Positions 5,689 to 5,800 of a stretch of 5,800 nucleotides of DNA are shown here, piece after piece (the first letter of the stretch is position 1; every line of letters starts with the position of its first letter). Where the stretch lies: NCBI GenBank assembly GCA_937967765.1, contig CALCML010000014.1, positions 1 to 5,800 of the forward strand. Reading direction: 5' to 3'. The notes beneath the pieces are model-generated. The model was not told the DNA's origin. It did no database searches and saw only the letters and a list, made by a program, of their open reading frames with translations. A program made the translations under genes and the position numbers. Origin of the DNA: an uncultured Carnobacterium sp. Its GTDB lineage: Bacteria > Bacillota > Bacilli > Lactobacillales > Aerococcaceae.

Positions 5689-5697
5689 AAGCTTCAA

Positions 5698-5732
5698 AGA
5701 GCGGGTAAAAGTTGGAAACTTTAACCCGCTCT
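5698..5732 (+). other. Hairpin 2 within E2
   Basis: AGAGCGGGTAAAAGTT (5698-5713) pairs with AACTTTAACCCGCTCT (5717-5732) over 16 positions with one A-A mismatch and a three-base GGA loop. No T-run follows on the plus strand, so it is not a standard terminator. Confidence 0.85.
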
Positions 5733-5800
5733 AATTCATCTTACTTGTTTGTCGCGGTTATCATGACTATACCCCGAAGCTCCTTCGTATTTTAATAGAA

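Larger units (their letters stand above)
5605..5799 (+). repeat. E2: 195-bp hairpin-rich element of the same family as E1
   Basis: TCTATTAAAATAC (5605-5617) is the exact inverse of 5787-5799. Further in, GGTATAGTCATGATAAC (5635-5651) is the exact inverse of 5757-5773. Between these blocks the arms are partly complementary, giving inverted repeats of about 50 bases. The first 30 bases from CTATTAAAATAC match the left end of E1 at about 24 positions. The right ends share CTTCGTATTTTAATAGA. The cores are unrelated in sequence, but both carry two hairpins. It begins 26 bases after the terminator of the third lipoprotein gene and ends one base before the window edge. No coding frame is evident. 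Identity as a MITE-like element, palindromic repeat or structured RNA is open. Confidence 0.75.

Noticed and set aside
3812..5799. E1 and E2 as integron attC sites flanking gene cassettes
   Set aside because: The arrangement of genes and folded sites is suggestive, but the ends do not contain the RYYYAAC/GTTRRRY core sites and no integrase gene is present.
3812..5799. CRISPR array
   Set aside because: Only two elements, with long unequal cores and inverted rather than short direct repeats. No cas genes.

Overview
The window looks like chromosomal DNA of a low-GC Gram-positive coccus, most likely in the Lactobacillales. The evidence is AGGAGG ribosome binding sites, an LPxTG sortase substrate, three lipobox lipoproteins, a cell-wall amidase with aromatic wall-binding-type repeats, and a CcpA-type cre-like sequence. 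The repeat style of the amidase recalls oral streptococci and Granulicatella. That assignment is an impression, not a proof.

Layout. Bases 1-1245 are the 3' part of a gene for a surface N-acetylmuramoyl-L-alanine amidase: wall-binding-type repeats followed by a zinc Amidase_3 domain. A bidirectional hairpin terminator (1261-1290) separates it from a convergent gene (2118-1303, minus strand) for a small LPxTG wall-anchored protein. A divergent control region of about 300 bases (2119-2420) follows, with a 20-bp near-palindrome, a weak minus-strand promoter candidate and a plus-strand TATAAT box. The rest is on the plus strand: two lipoprotein genes 12 bases apart (2421-3098 and 3111-3797), a 214-bp hairpin-rich element (E1, 3812-4025), a promoter overlapped by a cre-like site, a third and larger lipoprotein gene (4229-5542), its terminator, and a second hairpin-rich element of the same family (E2, 5605-5799) ending at the window edge.

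The three lipoproteins carry four copies of one domain of about 180 residues that I do not recognise. The third protein has two copies in a row. Its first copy resembles the first lipoprotein and its second copy resembles the second, so it reads like a duplicated and fused version of the neighbouring gene pair. E1 and E2 share the same left end and the same right end, lie in the same orientation, and each follows one lipoprotein unit, but their cores differ. The repeated layout [lipoprotein pair - E1] [fused lipoprotein - E2] is the most unusual part of the window.

Everything encoded here acts at the cell envelope: wall hydrolysis, a wall-anchored surface protein, and membrane-tethered lipoproteins of unknown function.
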